Made by a program: the position numbers and the translations under genes
Notes under the pieces: model-generated
Told to the model about the DNA's origin: nothing
What the model saw: only the letters and a program-made list of their open reading frames with translations
Databases searched by the model: none
Assembly (NCBI GenBank): GCA_964446955.1
Contig: CAYUQJ010000001.1
Coordinates: 186,001 to 250,000, forward strand
DNA from: Leptolinea sp964446955
GTDB taxonomy: Bacteria > Chloroflexota > Anaerolineae > Anaerolineales > Anaerolineaceae
Reading direction: 5' to 3'
DNA: 64,000 nucleotides
Shown: one piece after another, positions 9,925 to 20,000 of the stretch
How positions within the stretch are numbered: the stretch's first letter is position 1
Layout of the letters: every line of letters starts with the position of its first letter

Positions 9925-11613
9925 ATGATTACAAGAACTAAGATCTGGTACGGTTATGGCTTTTTTCTGCTATTAGCCATTATTTTGCGTTTCCATCAAC
10001 TGAATCTACCATTCCTGAGTGAACAGGAAGCGGCCTTCGCGCTCCAGGCGATTGATGGTTCTGGAACATCCGGTATGAGCGCGTGGCTGCAAATTGTTTT
10101 CTTTCTATTTGGTGAAAATGAAATCAGCGCGCGAATCATTCCAGCCATTTTTGGGCTAATTCTTGTACTTGCTCCATTATTTTTCTCCAGAGTGATAGGG
10201 AGCGAGACAGCTATTGTTTTCAGCATATTCATGATGTTAGACCCCGGATTGATCGCTTTTTCCAGGCAGACAAATGGGGCCATCATCACTATTGCCGGTC
10301 TCGTCATAGCCTTCTTTGGTGTCATTCAAAAAAAGGGTATTCAAACCGGTATTGCCGTTGGACTGGCTGCGCTTGCGAGCCCAATTTTTTGGCCCGGATT
10401 AATCGCTATTATCTTTGCGCTCTGGCCATCTTCTATAAAACACGGCAACCCCGATCGGGAAACAGATTTACTGCCGGTGTGGAATAAGACAGAAATGAGA
10501 CGGGGAATTTTTTCTCTGATTCTTACTGTGCTGCTGGCAGGAAGTGGTTTTGGTGTACATCCAGCCGGTGTCATGGCTCCGGCTATGAATTTGATGGAAT
10601 ACCTGGCTGGTTGGACAATTGGTGGTGGAATATCACCATTTCTGATGCTGTTTTCATTTCTCCTATATCAACCTCTATTATTGATCATTGGACTCGTGGA
10701 AGGAATTCGGTCTATCAGAGAAGGGAATCCCCTCATCGCATTTCTGATGCGATTGCTCGGTTATTCCCTCCTTCTCGCTATCTTGTATCCATCAAGGGGA
10801 ATGGATGAATTATTGATTGCATATCTACCATTGCTATACTTCACAGCGCGATTTGTGATCCGAATAATTCCATCTCTTGTCAAACCAGATCTAACAAGTT
10901 TTGGTCAAATGCTGCTACTGGTTCTACTTGTCCCCTTTATTTGGATGAACCTTATTGTGTTGCCATTTCCGATCGAGGGACAGGATTCGATGCTTCGCCT
11001 GGCTGCATTGATCGGTGCCCTTGTTTTGTTGATTATTGCCAGTATATTGATCCGACTTGGCTGGCCTCCAGCTCAGGCTTCCACCGGGTTGTGGATGGGT
11101 TCGGTTGTCCTTCTTTCCGTATTCATGTTTTCAACTGCCTGGCGGGCAGCTGGATTAGGTGCGTTTCCCGAAGCGGAATTATGGAATTATGACGGTGTAA
11201 CGGATGAAGTGGATCTATTACAGGATACAGCCGCTGATCTAAGCGAGTGGAATATTATGAGTCGTGACGGCATTAATATTGTTTTGCTTAACAATTCCTC
11301 GGCAGCATTGAAATGGGCTTTGCGTGATTTCACCAGTGTCAATTTTGATACCTCATTACCTGATCTTTCAAATCCAGCGATAGTGATAACGGAAAATGAA
11401 GAGATCCCATCTCTCGCGCAGGCTTACCGAGGACAGGATTTTGTCATCACCAAACGCATTGCGTGGTCTTTGATCCTTCCGGAAGAATGGATCCAATGGT
11501 ACGCGTTTCGCTCCTTGCCGGGAGAAAAACTTGAAAAAGTTCTCTGGGCACGGACAGATCTCTTCCCCGGAGCTGCGAATACCGCTCCTGAAACAATTAA
11601 TCCCATCCAATGA
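9925..11613 (+). CDS. GT39-like polytopic membrane protein
   Basis: A 562-residue protein with an N-terminal helix, then a loop (HQLNLPFLSEQEA) in the place of the acidic first loop of GT39/GT83 enzymes, about ten more helices and a C-terminal soluble part of some 170 residues. The acidic loop carries Glu residues rather than the usual Asp-Glu pair. It follows the DUF2298 gene by 15 bases and is the last of the membrane cluster, probably the same operon. The family link rests on topology and the first loop only, so it is weaker than for its neighbours. It could be a divergent or inactive transferase. Confidence 0.65.
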   Translation: MITRTKIWYGYGFFLLLAIILRFHQLNLPFLSEQEAAFALQAIDGSGTSGMSAWLQIVFFLFGENEISARIIPAIFGLILVLAPLFFSRVIGSETAIVFSIFMMLDPGLIAFSRQTNGAIITIAGLVIAFFGVIQKKGIQTGIAVGLAALASPIFWPGLIAIIFALWPSSIKHGNPDRETDLLPVWNKTEMRRGIFSLILTVLLAGSGFGVHPAGVMAPAMNLMEYLAGWTIGGGISPFLMLFSFLLYQPLLLIIGLVEGIRSIREGNPLIAFLMRLLGYSLLLAILYPSRGMDELLIAYLPLLYFTARFVIRIIPSLVKPDLTSFGQMLLLVLLVPFIWMNLIVLPFPIEGQDSMLRLAALIGALVLLIIASILIRLGWPPAQASTGLWMGSVVLLSVFMFSTAWRAAGLGAFPEAELWNYDGVTDEVDLLQDTAADLSEWNIMSRDGINIVLLNNSSAALKWALRDFTSVNFDTSLPDLSNPAIVITENEEIPSLAQAYRGQDFVITKRIAWSLILPEEWIQWYAFRSLPGEKLEKVLWARTDLFPGAANTAPETINPIQ

Positions 11614-11620
11614 GGTTCTT

Positions 11621-12322
11621 TTGAAAAACAAAATCACTATAGCTATCGATGGACCGGCTGCTTCCGGGAAATCCACTGTTGGCGAAAATGTCGCGAAAAA
11701 ACTGGGGTATCTTTTTTTTGATACAGGGATCATGTATCGTGCAGTCACACTGGCGGTATTGAAGAAAGGCATTGATCCCACGAAAGAGGATGAAGTATCA
11801 GGCCTTGCGAAAAAAATCCAGATAGATATCCTGCCTCCCAGCAAACAGGATGGCCGGAAAGCGGATGTGTTGATTGACGGTGACGATGTCACGTGGGATG
11901 TGCGCAGCAAGGCCGTTGAGGCGAATGTATCGCAGGTTTCCACATACAAGGGCGTACGAGACGCTATGACAGACCAGCAGCGCCGGATAGGTAACCGAGG
12001 CAACGTGGTGATGGTTGGACGTGATATTGGAACAGTAGTCTTTCCGGATGCCGACCTTAAGGTTTATCTGGAGGCTACCGCGGAAGAAAGAGCCCGAAGG
12101 CGGCATGCGGAACTGTTGGAGCGCGGATTAGACAGTAATTACAATGAAATCTTAAGCTCGACAAAAAAGCGCGACGAAATTGACAAAAATAGAGAAATCG
12201 CACCTCTCAAACCGGCCGAGGACGCGGCGATTATCAATACGGATGATCTATCGATTGACATTGTTGTTGATGCCATTCTAGAGCTTGTCAGAGAAAATGG
12301 ATTGACTGTAAACAGGAGATAA
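11621..12322 (+). CDS. cmk: Cytidylate kinase
   Basis: Phosphorylates CMP and dCMP with ATP in the cytoplasm, feeding CTP and dCTP pools. The 233-residue product has the P-loop GPAASGKST at residues 11-19, the FDTGIMYRA substrate segment, GRDIGTVVFPDADLK in the nucleotide-binding part and an Arg-rich lid (EERARRRH). The chosen start is TTG at 11621, with GAGG five bases upstream, which puts the P-loop at the usual distance from the N-terminus. A longer frame from TTG 11531 would overlap the upstream gene and add a non-conserved tail. Length matches the family. It sits 7 bases after the membrane-protein cluster. Confidence 0.95.
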   Translation: MKNKITIAIDGPAASGKSTVGENVAKKLGYLFFDTGIMYRAVTLAVLKKGIDPTKEDEVSGLAKKIQIDILPPSKQDGRKADVLIDGDDVTWDVRSKAVEANVSQVSTYKGVRDAMTDQQRRIGNRGNVVMVGRDIGTVVFPDADLKVYLEATAEERARRRHAELLERGLDSNYNEILSSTKKRDEIDKNREIAPLKPAEDAAIINTDDLSIDIVVDAILELVRENGLTVNRR

Positions 12323-12326
12323 CCTA

Positions 12327-13583
12327 ATGTGCGACACATTTGTTTTTCGTTCTGAAAAGAATAACCGGAACCCTTTCGTTTGGTTTGGTAAAAATTCAGA
12401 CCGGGAACCAAATGAGGCGCATGAAGTCATATTCCTAAAAGGACGGACATACGAACCGGGTACGACCGTAAAATGTACCTATATCGAAATTCCACAGGTG
12501 GAATCCACCCACAACGTAGTTTTATGCAAACCGGCATGGATGTGGGGCGCAGAAATGGGGGTCAATTCCCATGGTGTTGTTATAGGTAACGAAGCTCTTT
12601 TCACCAGAGGTGGTGCGCCCAGGGAAGAAGCCCTGACTGGCATGGATCTGCTCAGACTCGCACTTGAACGATCAGATACGGCTCATGCTTCAATGGATTG
12701 CATCATCGGGTTGTTGAGCCGGCACGGGCAGGGTGGGAATTGCGGGTTCAGTCATCCTTTTTTTTACAACAATAGCTTCTTAATCGCCGATCGAAATGAA
12801 TCATGGGTTTTAGAGACTATTGGAAAAGAATGGGCAGCCCGAAGATTCTCTACAACCACAGCCATATCGAATGGATTAACAATAACCAGCGAATGGGATG
12901 AATCCAGCGCAGGTTTTGCAGGAATTAAAAACCTGGCCGCTGAGAAAAGCGATTGGATTTACACTACTTTCAGCCAGTCCGTAAAACGAAGAGGATGTGT
13001 ATTGTCATCCCTCCACGGAATGCCGGAAAGTGCGGATATCTCATTCGCTTTCCGGGTATTGCGTTCCCATCATGGGCAGGAAGATATCCCGATGAATTCA
13101 TTAACGGACAACACGGTTTGTATGCATGCCGGGTTTGGTCCTATCCGCTTGAATCAGACTACCGGTTCACTTATAGTTGATCTTTCTGATGAAAGTCCTG
13201 TTCTGTGGATCACCGGGACAGCTGCTCCATGCCTGAGTATTTTTCATCCGATCCTGATGTCTGACCTCAAAAATGATGTTTGCCTCTCATCGGAAAGTGA
13301 ATGGTGGGAAAATGAAATCTTCCATCGCAATATGCTTTTTTGTGAAGCGTCAGAAAGAAGCGCTTTTCGAGAGGGGAGAGATAAATTGGAAAAGGATTTC
13401 ATCAAGACACTGCGTGAGTCCAGGGACTCAGTTTCATTAGAGTCGATGCGAGCAAAGAAATGGAATTATCTGCAAGGTTGGCGTGAAAGAGCCATCTCCG
13501 GCAAGAAGGTTACCGGGAATTTCCTTTTCAGAAAGAGCTGGGAAGGATTCAATTCTTCGGCTAATTTGAAAATCGAGTACTAA
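12327..13583 (+). CDS. Peptidase C69 / secernin-like hydrolase
   Basis: The 418-residue protein starts MCDTFV, so a Cys at position 2 becomes the N-terminal nucleophile once Met is removed, as in C69 dipeptidases and secernins of the Ntn-hydrolase fold. A GKNSDREPNE motif follows near residues 28-37, then CKPAWMWGAEMG.NSHGV, all typical of the family. Family members cleave small amides or dipeptides; the substrate here is unknown, and some members act in other amide chemistry. There is no signal peptide, so it acts in the cytoplasm. It follows cmk by 4 bases with a good AGGAG ribosome binding site. Confidence 0.82.
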   Translation: MCDTFVFRSEKNNRNPFVWFGKNSDREPNEAHEVIFLKGRTYEPGTTVKCTYIEIPQVESTHNVVLCKPAWMWGAEMGVNSHGVVIGNEALFTRGGAPREEALTGMDLLRLALERSDTAHASMDCIIGLLSRHGQGGNCGFSHPFFYNNSFLIADRNESWVLETIGKEWAARRFSTTTAISNGLTITSEWDESSAGFAGIKNLAAEKSDWIYTTFSQSVKRRGCVLSSLHGMPESADISFAFRVLRSHHGQEDIPMNSLTDNTVCMHAGFGPIRLNQTTGSLIVDLSDESPVLWITGTAAPCLSIFHPILMSDLKNDVCLSSESEWWENEIFHRNMLFCEASERSAFREGRDKLEKDFIKTLRESRDSVSLESMRAKKWNYLQGWRERAISGKKVTGNFLFRKSWEGFNSSANLKIEY

Positions 13584-13607
13584 AACTGTGTCGCCCATAC
13601 TTGGCGA

Positions 13608-13616
13608 TGCTATAAT
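13608..13616 (+). promoter_or_regulatory. Extended -10 promoter for the histidine kinase gene
   Basis: TGC-TATAAT, a perfect -10 with the extended TGn, lies 20-25 bases before the possible TTG/GTG starts. No good -35 is seen at 16-18 bases. A short inverted repeat (TCGCC/GGCGA) lies just upstream. Confidence 0.55.
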
Positions 13617-13635
13617 TTATTAATATTGGATTTAA

Positions 13636-16600
13636 TTGGGCATTGTGATACTTTCGCTTCTGGAAACCCCCACGAAGATTATTTTTCCTGATTCCATCGC
13701 AGGTTGGGTGGGATTGGGTTTGTATTGCTTGTTATTCGTCATCTGCTTGACCCACTGGTGGGATGTACCATTAACCATGTTACAGCGGCGATGGCAATTG
13801 CTGGTATTTTTGTTTGTAAGTATTGTCCCCGCAAATCTTTTTATTGGTTTTGGTGGTAATTCTTTAGAAGATCCTTCCTTTTTGCAGGGGCAGGTTACCG
13901 GTATGGTTTTATCCGCCATTCCGATGTTTCTTGTAAGCGCATTTTTTGGCCCTGTTCTTGGAGGCCTGGTCGGTTTTCTAGGGGGGCTAATTCAAGCGTT
14001 ACTATCCACAAATTCACCTTTTACTCCTTTTATTCTGGGAATCAGTGGTGTTCTTCTGGGTGTTTGCCTTCGGCAGAGGTATCGTGGAGGGGTGTACGCG
14101 GCTGTCCGCAGACCGATAGGCGCGGCTTTTGTGAATATCGTCATTACATATATGTTATCTTCTGGAGCCGCATTCTTTGACGCTGAAGGTCCTTTGGCTG
14201 GAATGATCGACGCCGGTTTGTCAAACTGGCGGAGTGATCTTTTCTTTTGTGTTTTACCTATGGCACTAACCGGTATTCTTGCTGAACTGTTGCAAAATCA
14301 ACATGTTGGTCCCTGGAGAAAACCATCCTATATGTTGCCCTCTCCTGACGAAGGATTCGCTGAGGGAAAATTCTGGCGTATCTCATTACCGGTTACCTTC
14401 CTCTTCATATTCTTTTTTACTCAGGTTTCCTGGTCCATTCAGACTGGTCAGATCAATGAAATGCTGCAGAGCAGTATTTCGAGCCATGCCGGATTGGCAG
14501 CAAATTATTGGCTGCTTGAAATGGATGAACTTGTGGAAAAGGGGAACGTTGTGGCCACGCCTGTGGTTTTACAACAGTCTTCGATGGATTTCTATGTGTT
14601 AATGCAGAAAACATTCGATAAAGCAAAGACACGGGTGTCTGTCATTAACGCGAAAGCACAGGTCATACACCAATTTCCGGACAACTCGATGGCATCAGAA
14701 TTTACCCCGGATATCGTAGCTGCTGTAAAGATGATCCTTTCCGGTGATGAAGGTCGGTTGATAAGCAAGCATTCCACTAATTCACCTTTGTGGATGACCA
14801 TCGACTTGATTAATCCAATCAAGAATTCAGACGGGAAAACAGTGGGAGCTATGATCATTCAACAAGGGGATCTTCCACGCCCGGTTGATTCATCTTTCTG
14901 GTCGGAAATTACCCGGATTGAAGAAGCTGGTGGTGAGGTCTGGGTGGTTCCAGCTGATGGTAAGACATCCATGTTGGATAACATTCCTGCGCCTGATGTG
15001 GAATCACAGGTTTTTCCGGGTGAATTTCTTGTGCACCGGGGGTGGAACACAACCGCCGCGTATGCCTATTGGCCTGCCTCGCCTGATTGGAATATTTTTG
15101 TCAGAATTCCGACCACTGCAGCTGGTGCAAACATCCTGCTCAATTTTGGACGACAAATCCTGCTTTTGGTTTTTGGGTTTGTTTTTCTATTGTTCTTGTT
15201 GGATATGTACTGGGTAAACCTTTTCAAAGACGAACAAAAGTTGCTTCAAGCAACCAAACAGATATCCAGGGGAGAGTATTCTCCGGTTTTGGGTTTGCAA
15301 GACGTGATCGAACTGACAGATCTGGCACAGGCAGTAGAACAGATCAGAGTCAACGTAAAAGCTCAAATGGATGAAGCGCGTAGATTGATTTCCATCGGGC
15401 GTGGAGTTGCGGTGCGGGAAGATTTTGGTACCGCGGTGGAACCGATTTTGCGCGCGGCATTAAGAGGTGATGCCTCCAGCGCGAGGGTTATTCTCGTCCC
15501 ACCGCAGGTGGAAAGTGTGATTCAATCTCCCATGCGGCGTTACGGACTGGGGGAACGCAGTAACGCATATGCCGTACTGGACAACCAGGTATTAGAGATC
15601 TGTCAACGCGAAGGAATTTTTGTAATACGGAATACTGCACGCAGCCGGCGCATCGATTTCAATAGTGCCGTAACTGTTCCTGCATCTTTGGTCTGCCTGC
15701 CGGTGTATTTGGAGAAAGATGATTTCCTGGGGGTATTCTGGATCGGGTATGAGAAGCAACAGGTATTCCCCGAAGAGGAAATTGCTTTATTAAAAACTCT
15801 GGCATCAGAGATTGCCGTTGCGGCTGCTGGCGAAAGACGCCTTTCCGAAACTGAACTGGGCAGGAAACAGTTTGAAGCCCTTGTCACTTCCATACAGGAT
15901 CCATTACTTCTGTTGGATATGTCCGGAGAGGTAATCTTTGCAAATGATGCTGCATTATCGTTGGAAGGGTTGATCACGCGCGACGAAGACGGGAACCGTT
16001 TTGCCTCATTGCCCTCTTTACAGGATTCCGTTCCTGGAATATACACTGAAGTCGCCAGTGAAGGGTTGGTTCGGGAGATCCAATTGCCCAATGGGCGCTC
16101 GTACTCAGCACGGTTTACACCTTTTCAATCAGAAGGGAAATTTGGTGGCTCTTTGTGCCTGCTGCGTGATGTGAATTCGTATACAGAATTGCTTTCCCGT
16201 AAGGGAGAATTTGTTGAAACAGTCAGTCATGACCTGCGTCAACCACTGACAATGATCAGCGGTTACGCAACAATGATACAGATGGTTGGGGATATTAATG
16301 ATCAGCAGCGTTCTTACCTCCAAAAAATCACCAATGGTCTAGAGACGATGAACCGCATGGTGAATAATATTCTGGATCTGGGACGGATTGAGGCGGGAAC
16401 CCGTTTGAAATTGGAAAAGGTTGATGCGGGAAAAATGATAGCGCAGGTTGTGGAAGAGTTCTCTCCCCAGGCTTTCCAGAAAAAGATCAAATTGTCCAAT
16501 ACTACGGCACCCGGCGTTTCGCCTACAATTGATGCGGATTCTGAATTGCTGCATCAGGCAGTGTTTAATATTGTCGAGAATGCAATCAAATTTACGGGAA

Positions 16601-16866
16601 TCGATGGCAAAGTGAACGTATGGGTTGAAACAACTCCGGATGCCTGTGTATTTGGGATACAGGATACCGGAATTGGGATTTCACCTATAGATTTGCCCGG
16701 TCTGTTTGACCGGAACAATCGCGGGAGTGTGCGAGAGACGGGGCAGCGGGCTTCAAAATTGGGATTGTCCATTGTCAAGTCAATTGTGGAGTTGCACAGG
16801 GGGGAAGTTTTGGTGGAAAGTCAACTGGGAAAAGGAAGTACATTTCGCATTGAAATTCCAATTTAA
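13636..16866 (+). CDS. Large membrane sensor histidine kinase (orphan)
   Basis: This 1076-residue protein has about six helices in residues 20-225 containing a Gly-rich LGGLVGFLGG segment like substrate-binding membrane modules, then helix 250-267, an extracytoplasmic sensor region 268-500, helix 505-528, a HAMP-like segment 529-582, a GAF domain about 595-735, a PAS domain about 745-845, a HisKA domain with the phospho-acceptor His865 in VSHDLRQP, and an HATPase_c domain (N box HQAVFNIVENAIKF, G1 DTGIGI). It should autophosphorylate on sensing an external or membrane signal and pass the phosphate to a response regulator. None is encoded nearby, so it is an orphan. Start is uncertain: TTG 13636 or GTG 13645; neither has a clear ribosome binding site. 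Confidence 0.88.
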   Translation: MGIVILSLLETPTKIIFPDSIAGWVGLGLYCLLFVICLTHWWDVPLTMLQRRWQLLVFLFVSIVPANLFIGFGGNSLEDPSFLQGQVTGMVLSAIPMFLVSAFFGPVLGGLVGFLGGLIQALLSTNSPFTPFILGISGVLLGVCLRQRYRGGVYAAVRRPIGAAFVNIVITYMLSSGAAFFDAEGPLAGMIDAGLSNWRSDLFFCVLPMALTGILAELLQNQHVGPWRKPSYMLPSPDEGFAEGKFWRISLPVTFLFIFFFTQVSWSIQTGQINEMLQSSISSHAGLAANYWLLEMDELVEKGNVVATPVVLQQSSMDFYVLMQKTFDKAKTRVSVINAKAQVIHQFPDNSMASEFTPDIVAAVKMILSGDEGRLISKHSTNSPLWMTIDLINPIKNSDGKTVGAMIIQQGDLPRPVDSSFWSEITRIEEAGGEVWVVPADGKTSMLDNIPAPDVESQVFPGEFLVHRGWNTTAAYAYWPASPDWNIFVRIPTTAAGANILLNFGRQILLLVFGFVFLLFLLDMYWVNLFKDEQKLLQATKQISRGEYSPVLGLQDVIELTDLAQAVEQIRVNVKAQMDEARRLISIGRGVAVREDFGTAVEPILRAALRGDASSARVILVPPQVESVIQSPMRRYGLGERSNAYAVLDNQVLEICQREGIFVIRNTARSRRIDFNSAVTVPASLVCLPVYLEKDDFLGVFWIGYEKQQVFPEEEIALLKTLASEIAVAAAGERRLSETELGRKQFEALVTSIQDPLLLLDMSGEVIFANDAALSLEGLITRDEDGNRFASLPSLQDSVPGIYTEVASEGLVREIQLPNGRSYSARFTPFQSEGKFGGSLCLLRDVNSYTELLSRKGEFVETVSHDLRQPLTMISGYATMIQMVGDINDQQRSYLQKITNGLETMNRMVNNILDLGRIEAGTRLKLEKVDAGKMIAQVVEEFSPQAFQKKIKLSNTTAPGVSPTIDADSELLHQAVFNIVENAIKFTGIDGKVNVWVETTPDACVFGIQDTGIGISPIDLPGLFDRNNRGSVRETGQRASKLGLSIVKSIVELHRGEVLVESQLGKGSTFRIEIPI

Positions 16867-16879
16867 AGACGCAAAAATC

Positions 16880-16907
16880 TTGTATTTATCGAATTCTTTG
16901 TTATAAT
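16880..16907 (+). promoter_or_regulatory. Candidate rpoC promoter
   Basis: TTGTAT (16880-16885), a 16-base spacer and TATAAT (16902-16907) with an extended TGT. This gives a leader of about 105 bases before the rpoC start. Confidence 0.6.
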
Positions 16908-16947
16908 AATTGATTGCATTAACCGGGATTATCTAAGCTTGCTACCG

Positions 16948-16976
16948 GGTGTACGCAAACAAAATTTGCAAACACC
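16948..16976 (+). promoter_or_regulatory. Stem-loop in the rpoC leader
   Basis: GGTGT pairs with ACACC and, inside it, GCAAA pairs with TTTGC, separated by a symmetric 2x2 internal loop (AC/AA) and closed by a 5-base CAAAA loop. No U-run follows, so it is not a terminator. It may control expression or stability of the rpoC mRNA; the role is inferred. Confidence 0.4.
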
Positions 16977-17019
16977 TTGACGTTTTTGCCATAACCCAGA
17001 TTCACGAGGAGGTAGATTA

Positions 17020-20000
17020 GTGGAAACCAAGGGATTAACGGCGCTGCGAATCAGCCTTGCTTCCCCTGAGACCATTCGAAGTTGGTCGTATGGTGAAGTA
17101 CTTAAACCGGAGACGATTAATTACCGGCGCCTCCGTCCGGAAAAGGACGGATTGTTTTGTGAAGCGATTTTTGGACCGACCCGTGACTGGCAGTGCTACT
17201 GCGGAAAGTACAAGAATCCACGATACAAAGGGATTATTTGTGACAAATGCGGTGTAGAAGTCACCCGGTCATCTGTCCGGCGCGAGCGCATGGGCCATAT
17301 TGAACTGGCTACTCCTGTAGCTCATATATGGTACACCCGAAGAATTCCATCCTATCTCGGTCTACTGCTGGATATTTCCCGTAGAAATCTGGACCGAGTT
17401 TTGTATTTTGCCCAATATATCGTGACATATGTTGACGAAGAAGCCCGCCAGAAAGCCTTGAAACGGCTGGAAGATGAAATCAGTATTTCTGAACGCGAAC
17501 AGGCGCAGGAGATCAATGCGAAGATCATTGAGGTCAAGCAGGCGCGCGATCGGAAGATGGCTGAAATCAACCAGCAGAAGGTAGACATTGAAAGCCGCAA
17601 AGACGAACAGATTGCCACTCGTTTGGAGCCAATCATTCAAGAAGGCCAGCGCCTCGAACAGGATCTCCAGGAAAATCTGGGAAATCCGGCAAAAGGGATA
17701 ATAGTATTTGCTGCCACCAATGTAAAGATTGCCGATAAGGGTGATATCGTTGGAGCCCAGCATATTTCTGCTGTGCAAAAAGCCGTAAAGGAACGTTTGG
17801 ATGAAATTGACTCCGAATTCCATGAACAGCTTGAGCGTGATATTGCTGCTTTGAAATTGGAATTGGAAAAGGTCAAAGCGGAAGCGGATCTCAATATGGA
17901 GAACCTCCGCAACCAGCTGGATGACCAATCCACTGAATCGGCTGATCAGAATTCACATTTGCGCGATGAACTGCAGGAACTGCGTCCATTTACCTTCCTG
18001 AGCGAACAACGCTATCGCGAACTCAAACAGCGCTGGGGTCAGGTATTTAAAGCTGACATGGGTGCTGAAGCTTTCTATGATATTTTGAAACGCCTTGATC
18101 TGGATAAACTGGCTGAAGATCTGTGGCATGAAGTGCGCACATCAAAGTCCAAGCAAAAACGGAAGAAAGCTACATCTCGTTTGAAAGTTGTGGAAGATTT
18201 CAAGCGTTCAGGCAACAGGCCTGAGTGGATGATCCTAACAGTTCTCCCGGTTATCCCGCCTGACCTTCGTCCCATGGTCCAGTTGGATGGTGGACGTTTT
18301 GCCACTTCTGACCTGAACGATCTTTATCGCCGGGTAATTAACCGCAACAACCGCCTGAAACGGTTGTTGGAATTGGGCGCGCCGGATGTTATTGTTCGCA
18401 ATGAAAAACGTATGCTCCAGGAAGCTGTCGATTCGCTGATCGATAACTCGCAGCGGGGTAAAGCCCTGTCGCGTCGCGGACGGCGTGAATTGAAATCCCT
18501 GAGCGATATGCTCAAGGGAAAGAAAGGCCGTTTCCGCCGTAACTTGTTGGGAAAACGTGTGGACTATTCAGGCCGTTCTGTTATTGTCGTTGGCCCAAGT
18601 CTGAAACTGTACCAGTGTGGTCTCCCAAAGACCATGGCATTGGAACTTTACCGTCCGTTTGTCATCGCCCGTCTTGTTAAGCACAATTACGCTGCTAATG
18701 TAAAAGGCGCCCGCCGGTTCATCGAACGTAATCGGCCTGAGGTTTGGGAAGTTCTTGAAGAGGTTATTAAAGACCGGCCGGTACTGGTAAACCGTGCTCC
18801 CACGCTGCATCGTCTTGGTATTCAAGCATTCGAGCCGATGTTGATCGAAGGGAGCGCGATTCAATTGCACCCGCTGGTGACAACAGCTTTCAACGCGGAC
18901 TTTGACGGCGATCAAATGGCTGTTCATGTTCCGTTGTCTGAAAAAGCTGTGAATGAAGCACGTCGTCTCATGCTTGCCTCACGTAACCTGCTTAAACCGG
19001 CTGATGGTGAGCCGATCATCAGTCCATCCAAGGATATGGTACTGGGCGTGTACTACCTCACGATTAAAGATGAACTTTCACATAAGGGTGATGGTCACAT
19101 CTTTGCGAATTGTGACGAGGTTGAGCTTGCCTACGGTCTTGGGCATCTGGATATTCATTCCAATATCAAGGTGCGCGTACGGACCTGGTATGATGACAAT
19201 GGCGATAAATTACCAGAGCTGACCGAAAAGATGCTCGATACCACTACGGGACGTGTCATCTTCAATCGTATCCTCCCGATGGATGTCCAATTTGTAAATA
19301 GTGAGCTGGACAAGGGTGGTGTGAAGGATCTTATTGCCCAGATTTATGAAGTTTGCGGGCAGGAAGTTACTACAGAAGTGGCTGACCGGATCAAGGATAT
19401 TGGATTTGAATACGCCATGCGCTCCGGTTCAACTATCGCTGTATCCGATATTACCGTCCCCGAATTGAAACGTGAGATCCTGGCACAATCGCAGAAAGAC
19501 GTAGATACCCTTCAGCGCGAATACCGCCGTGGTCTGTTGACTGAACAGGAACGGAATGAGCGCACGATCGAAGTCTGGCAGCAAACTACAAAAGATGTGG
19601 CAGATGCTGTGAAGAAAGCTATGGATCCAAGCGGCAACCTGTCAACCATGGCGAATTCCGGAGCTACAAAAGGTGGTTTCGGCCCGATTGCCCAGCTGGC
19701 TGGTATGCGCGGCCTTATGGCTGATCCGGCGGGTCGTATTATCCGCCTTCCTATCAAATCTAACTTCCGTGAAGGGTTAACCGCACTGGAATACTTTATC
19801 TCCACGCATGGTGCCCGTAAAGGTCTGGCTGATACTGCTCTGCGTACGGCTGATGCCGGTTATCTCACCCGCCGTCTGGTTGATGTGGCTCAGGATATGA
19901 TCATCAATGAATATGACTGCGGAACGCATGAAGGTATTGTTATCCGGAAATCTGATGATATTGCCGGTCAATCGATGGGAACACGCTTATACGGACGTAC

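Noticed and set aside
11531..11620. Longer N-terminus for cmk from TTG 11531
   Set aside because: It would overlap the upstream gene by 83 bases and the added residues are not conserved; TTG 11621 has a ribosome binding site.
11368..12003. A 211-codon open frame on the minus strand
   Set aside because: It lies wholly opposite the end of a membrane protein gene and cmk, has no recognisable domain, and cmk is well conserved here.
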